From Leucaena leucocephala (lineage: Eukaryota; Streptophyta; Magnoliopsida; Fabales; Fabaceae), in NCBI GenBank assembly GCA_037074615.1, contig CM073527.1:7528848-7592847 (forward strand): a stretch of 64,000 nucleotides of DNA, read 5' to 3'. Positions 59,365-64,000 of the stretch are shown one piece after another (within the stretch, counting starts at the first letter, position 1; every line of letters starts with the position of its first letter). The notes under the pieces were generated by a model. The model was not told where the DNA came from. It did not search any database and saw nothing but the letters and a program-made list of their open reading frames with translations. Position numbers and translations under genes: made by a program.

Positions 59365-61359
59365 GGTATCATCTATCTCAATAATCATGCTGTGATTGCT
59401 ATGTTTGATTCGGGAGCAAGTCATTCCTTTGTTTCTTATGAATGTGCTAAATGTGTGGACCTTACAATTAGCAAGCTGCATTATGCCATATGTGTCACAA
59501 CCCCTACAAATGCTAAAGTAGTTACATCAGATGTCTGCCTAAATAGTGTCATTCGATATGAATGTTGTTGCACTACTCTTGACCTAATATGCATGCCATT
59601 CCATGAAATTGATGTCATAATTGGATTGAATTGGTTGTCTACCAATAATGTAATGCTGGGTTGTAAGAACAAAACTCTAGTTCTTTGTCCACAAGCCCCA
59701 AATGTGAATCCAGAAGTGAAACTGAATTTCCTGACGGAGGCTCAAGCAGATAGATGTTTACGAAAAGGATGTCAGGGATATATGGTCTTCTTTTCTGTTC
59801 AATCAGAAGTGGAAGAAGGAATTGAAGCAATTCCAGTGGTCAAAAAATTTCCTGAAGTCTTTCCAAAGGAGATTCAGGGATTGCCTCCAGAACGAGAAGT
59901 GGAGTTTGCAATTGACATCGTACCTGGAGCTAGACCAGTATCTAAAGCCCCATATCGTATGGCTCCCAATGAGATGATTGAACTTAAGAAGCAGATAGAG
60001 GAGCTATTAGAGAAGGGTTTCATCCGACCTAGTGTTTCTCCATGGGGTGCTCCAGTGTTATTTGTCAAGAAGAAGGATGGCAGTCTCAGATTGTGCATTG
60101 ACTATCGGGAGTTGAATAAGATTACTGTTAAGAATAAGTACCCTCTTCCCCGAATTGATGATTTGCTAGACCAGTTGGTTGGAGCAAGTTTATTCTCTAA
60201 GGTTGATCTGAGATCAGGTTATCACCAACTCAGAATCAAAGCAGATGATATTTCAAAGACTGTATTCAGGACTCGATATGGTCATTTTGAATTTCTAGTG
60301 ATGCCCTTTGGTCTGACGAATGCACTTGCAATTTTCATGGATTACATGAACAGAATCGTCAGGGCTTATCTAGATCAGTTTGTGGTAGTCTTCATTGATG
60401 ATATCTTAGTGTACTCCAAATCGGCTGCAGAGCATGAAGAGCATTTGAGGATTGTTCTTAGTACTCTTAAAGAGAAACGACTTTATGCTAAGCTTAGTAA
60501 ATGTGAGTTTTGGCATCAAGAAGTCAAATTTCTCGGTCATGTCATATCCCATGAAGGGGTAGCTGTAGATCCTAGCAAAGTTGAAGCAGTGCTAAGCTGG
60601 GAACAGCCAAGGACAGTGACGGAGATCATAAGTTTTCTAGGCTTAGCAAGGTATTATAGAAGATTTATTAAGGATTTTTCTCCAATTGCTCTACCGTTAA
60701 CCAAGCTGACAAGAAAGAATCAGCAATTCAAGTGGGATGAGAAGTGTGAGGCCAGTTTTCATGAACTAAAGCAGAGATTAACCACGACTCATGTGCTAAT
60801 TATTCCAGACCCAACTCAGACTTATGTAGTCTACACTGATGCTAGCAAGCAGGGGTTGGGATGTGTGTTGATGCAGCAAGGACGAGTGGTAGCCTATGCT
60901 TCTCGACAGTTAAAGCCACATGAAGAGAATTATCCCACTCATGATCTGGAGCTTGCGGCGGTAGTTTATGCTCTCAAGATATGGAGGCACTACCTGTATG
61001 GAGCCACCATAGAACTGTACTGTGATCATAAAAGCCTAAAGTATCTGTAGGATCAGAAAGAATTAAACATGAGGCAATAGAGATGGATGGAATTTCTGAA
61101 GGATTATGATTTCCAGATCAAATACCATCGAGGAAAAGCTAATGTAGCGGCCGATGCCTTGAGCAGAAAGGTGGTGCAGGTTGCTAGTCTTATGATCAAA
61201 GAGCTAAAACTGATAGAAGATGTTCGAGATTGGAGTCCTTTGTATCAAATGTAGACAGCAGAAAGTTCTTATAGAGCAACGCAGATTAAAGCTTTCATAG
61301 AGGATGAGATAAAAGAAGCTCAAGAGCAAGAAGAGGCAATGGGAAAGCTGGAAAGGTAA
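59365..61359 (+). pseudogene. pol: pol: protease, reverse transcriptase, RNase H
   Basis: Same frame as gag. Aspartic protease with AMFDSGASHSF, catalytic Asp codon at 59407-59409. Reverse transcriptase from about 59930: YRMAPNEMIELKKQI, GFIRPSVSPWGAPVLFVKKK, CIDYRELNKITVKNKYPLPR, FSKVDLRSGYHQLRI, and the active-site FIDDIL with the Asp pair at 60397-60402. RNase H: VVYTDASKQGLGCVLMQ (Asp at 60838-60840), LELAAVVYALKIWRHYL. Protein sequence and order suit the Tekay/Del chromoviruses. The open part 59392-61050 is 552 codons. TAG at 61048-61050 and 61078-61080 break RNase H; TAG at 61252-61254 and TAA at 61357-61359 break the linker to integrase. GLTNALAIF replaces the usual GLTNAPAxF near 60310. 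The domains are otherwise well kept. Confidence 0.9.
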
Positions 61360-62752
61360 GCTGAGATTTTTAAAGGTAAGCTGGAAAGAGGGGAAACTAA
61401 AAATTTTGATATGTCCCAAGATTGGTTACTACGATTTAGGGGACGACCATATATTCCCAATGCAATGGGATTGAGAGAAAAGATCTTAGAAGAGGCACAT
61501 AAAAGCAAGTATACAGTACATCCAGGTGTGACCAAGATGTACCATGATGTTAAAGGTTTATTTTGGTGGCCTGGATTAAAGAAAGATGTTGTAGATTATG
61601 TGTCCAAATGCTTGACATGTCAAAAGGTGAAAGTTGAGCGCCAGAAGCCAGCAGGGAAATTACAACCATTAGAGATACCTGAGTGGAAATGGGACAGCAT
61701 TGCCATGGATTTTGTTGAAGGATTACCCATGACTCCTACTAAGCATGATGCTATATGGGTGGTAATTGACCGATTAACAAAGTCGGCTCATTTCCTGGCA
61801 ATCAATAAAAAGGATTCTCTTGAGAAGCTGGCGAAACTGTATGTAAAAGAGATAATTAGACTACATGGTATTCCCAGTAGTATCATATCTGACAGAGATC
61901 TGCGATTTACGTTGAACTTTTGGCGAGCTCTACATAAAGAAATAGACACTACTCTCAGATTTAGTACAGCTTACCATCCTCAAACAGATGGTCAGTCTGA
62001 GAGAACAATCCAGACGCTTGAGGATATGCTAAGAGCTTGTGTTTTAGATTTCAAAGGGAGTTGGGATGCCCATCTACCGTTGATAGAGTTTGCCTATAAC
62101 AACAGTTATCAGGCTAGCATACAGATGGCTCCGTTTATGGACGGAAGCACTTTATGGACGGAAGTGTAGATCTCCCTTGTGCTGGGTGGAGTTAAGCGAA
62201 AGGAGGATGTTTGGTCCTGATCTAGTAGACCAGACAGCAGTACAGATTGATAAGATCAGAAAAAGGCTATTAACAGCTCAAAGCAGACAGAAGAGTTATG
62301 CTGATGTTAGAAGGAAGCCGTTGGAGTTTGAAGAAGGAGTGCATGTATTCCTTAAGTTGACTCCAATGACAGGAGCTGGACGATCAATCAAAGTGAAGAA
62401 GCTGCATCCTAGATACATTGGGCCATTTCAAATCCTCTCAAGAGTAGGATCAGTGGATTATAAATTAGCTCTTCCTCCACATCTCAACAAGATTCATGAT
62501 GTATTCCATGTTTCCCAGTTAAAGAAGTATGTTCTAGATCCATCACATGTGATTGAGCAGGATGATATTGCACTGCGAGATGACCTGACTTATGAAGTTG
62601 GACCAGTACAGATAGTAGATAGAAAGGTCAAGCAGTTACGAAATAAGCAGATCCTTCTAGTTAAGGTGGTCTAGAAGGGATTAACAGAGAATGAAGCTAC
62701 CTGGGAAGCAGAGGAAATGATGAAAGAGATATACCCTGAACTATTTCCTTAA
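61360..62752 (+). pseudogene. Integrase with chromodomain-like C-terminus, frameshifted
   Basis: Same frame as gag-pol until 62136. HHCC finger: HKSKYTVHPGVTKMYHDV and CLTCQKVK. Catalytic core: MDFVEGLP (first Asp), SDRDLRFTLNFW (second Asp), HPQTDGQSERTIQ (Glu). At 62137-62143 seven extra bases (atggacg) shift the frame and end the upstream frame at TAG 62167-62169. The shifted frame continues EALYGRKCRSPLCWVEL, GPDLVDQTAVQIDKIRKRL and YIGPFQILSRVG (GPF module). It ends with a chromodomain-like tail, VKQLRNKQILLVKVV then, after TAG at 62672-62674 (usually Trp there), GLTENEATWEAEEMMKEIYP and TAA at 62750-62752. Integrase inserts element DNA in the nucleus; such tails are thought to read heterochromatin marks. 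Non-functional as it stands. Confidence 0.88.
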
Positions 62753-62766
62753 TGTTTATGTAATAT

Positions 62767-62805
62767 AAATTTCGAGGACGAAATTTATTTTAAGGGGGAG
62801 AGAAA
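62767..62805 (+). other. Pre-PPT hairpin and polypurine tract, family-C element
   Basis: aaatttcgaggacgaaattt (perfect 8-bp stem, 4-nt loop) followed by the PPT aagggggagagaaa, which ends at the right LTR start (62806). Same hairpin as in LARD1. Confidence 0.85.
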
Positions 62806-64000
62806 TGTCATATCCCCAATTTTTTTTGACCTGATGTACCTGTACAGTTTATCTGCAATGGATATAAGATTCTTGGAATAAACTGTATCAGATTGTGAAA
62901 GGAAAGGGAAGGATTAATAACTAAGGAAAGAATAGGGACCAAAATGAAAATTTAAAAGTTTGAAGGTGAAAAGTGAAAGTAGAAGAAAAAGGAGGGACCT
63001 AAATGCAATTAATGAAAAGTTCAGGGACTAAAGTGCAATTATTCAAAAGTTAAGGGACCTAAATGTAAATATGGAAAAGTTGAGCCAAAACAGGCCAAAA
63101 ATGCCCGAAATCAGATCAGACCCAAATTTTACCAGTAGATAGATAAAAATATTCCGGTCAATTTAACGCAACACAGAATTTTGATTTGAGGTCCCGATTA
63201 ATTGATATAAATTCCTGAAGTCAGAAGGAATTATTGCAGTATTTTTGAGATCTCATAATTAGATGAGACTTTATAGAAAATTCATATATTTAATATATGA
63301 ATTTATAAAATTGACAGAATCAGAAAAGGAATCCTGTAGAAGCCATACGGGATTTTACAGTGAAATAAAATACACGATAAATATGATCGGGAGAGTTGTA
63401 CAGTGAATTGGGCCATAAAGGCAATATAGGCAATAAGCCCATAATAAGGCCCAAATAACACCATCGTGAGCCCATTAAGGTGACTGGACAATTATATGGG
63501 CCACAGGCCAGAGCAGTCCAGGAAAAGTGTAAAATTACGAAAATGCCCCTGGATGCCTATACTGTACCAGTGATGGATGGAGGTCATTTTGGTCATTATG
63601 GATAGACCAAAAATGTGGGACATAGTATAAATATGATTATATAGAGTCAATATATGCCCTGAGGCAGTGTAAAGAGGTGTGAAATGACGATTTTACCCTT
63701 AGGGTTAGTACAGCGCAGGAAAGGACACTAAGAGTATTTTGGTTATTTTTCAAGGAATGGATGGTAGATAAATATTCAATATATCATTTTCAATGATATG
63801 AGAAGCCTATATATTGATTTCCAGGACATAATACATATCCTGGTATATTATAAAAAAAAATTCAGAACAGAAAACAGTCCGGTTGTTGTGAAACGGCTCC
63901 GATCGGTACCAGATTGGACTGGAATTTTTCCAGAACCTTCTTGACATGGGAAGCACGCCACCTAACCCTCTTAGGTGTCCCATGAGCTGTCCCACATGAT
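62806..64000 (+). mobile_element. Right LTR of the family-C element (partial)
   Basis: Starts tgtcatatccccaatttttt and runs off the window, matching 53451-54645 closely. It contains the conserved block at 63875-63921. The short minus-strand frame present in both LTRs is a by-product of the duplication, not a gene. Confidence 0.93.

Larger units (their letters stand above)
53451..64000 (+). mobile_element. Family-C Ty3/gypsy element, Tekay-like, with extra ORF (runs off window)
   Basis: Left LTR 53451-56660 (3,210 bp), PBS 56664-56675, extra ORF, gag, protease, reverse transcriptase, RNase H, integrase, chromodomain-like tail, PPT, and the first 1,195 bp of the right LTR. The 5' TSD would be cttta (53446-53450); the partner is beyond the window. 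By eye the two LTRs differ at about twenty sites over that 1,195 bp (near 98% identity), mostly transitions. The coding part carries seven nonsense codons in gag-pol, one in the extra ORF, and a 7-bp frameshift, so it is not autonomous at present. Confidence 0.9.

Noticed and set aside
58162..62752. Endogenous plant pararetrovirus rather than retrotransposon
   Set aside because: The order protease, RT, RNase H, integrase, flanked by LTRs, and the absence of a movement protein fit Ty3/gypsy.

Overview
This window is plant nuclear DNA, most likely a repeat-dense, heterochromatic stretch of a flowering-plant (probably dicot) genome. I found no host protein-coding gene, rRNA array or intact tRNA gene. 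Almost everything belongs to LTR retrotransposons, mainly Ty3/gypsy, inserted into one another. The evidence is long LTRs with TG...CA ends, 5-bp target-site duplications (TSDs), primer-binding sites (PBS) complementary to initiator tRNA-Met, polypurine tracts (PPT), and gag-pol reading frames of chromovirus (Tekay/Del-like) type.

I use working names. Family A: ~3.2-3.4 kb LTRs, here only as solo or truncated copies. Family B: large non-autonomous elements (LARD-like) with LTRs opening TGTCATATCC and a non-coding interior of ~2.6-3 kb. Family C: 3.2-kb LTRs around a coding interior. Family T: a second Tekay-like element with LTRs opening TGTAAYGGCC.

Layout. 1-4952 is the interior of a minus-strand family-B relative that still holds a decayed gag; its LTR (from 4953) is broken by solo LTRs at 5742-9135, 9556-12631 and 13204-14649 and ends where LARD2 begins. 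LARD2 (15075-24534) carries a solo LTR (15360-18538) inside its own left LTR. 24535-26245 is unassigned sequence plus a minus-strand LARD fragment. A family-T element (26246-38219, TSD atctt) follows, with a solo LTR in its left LTR and a badly deleted interior. A minus-strand family-C-like LTR starts at 38755 and is split by a family-A LTR (41310-53443), which is split in turn by LARD1 (42173-50461, TSD gagac, two 2,620-bp LTRs almost identical) and by a solo LTR of probable Copia type (51505-53413, TSD cctaa). From 53451 to beyond the window lies the one element with a full gene set (family C).

The family-C element is ordered LTR, PBS, an extra ORF upstream of gag, gag, protease, reverse transcriptase, RNase H, integrase with chromodomain-like tail, PPT, LTR. 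In-frame stops and one frameshift break it, so it is probably not autonomous now. It shares its LTR ends, PBS and the hairpin before the PPT with the LARDs, which suggests that its relatives supplied enzymes to mobilise them in trans. The points most worth follow-up are the extra ORF, a 5S-rRNA-like segment inside the LARD interior, a splice donor conserved in the LTR leaders with acceptors before the extra ORF and before gag, a duplicated PBS, and arrays of small hairpins kept in LARD interiors.
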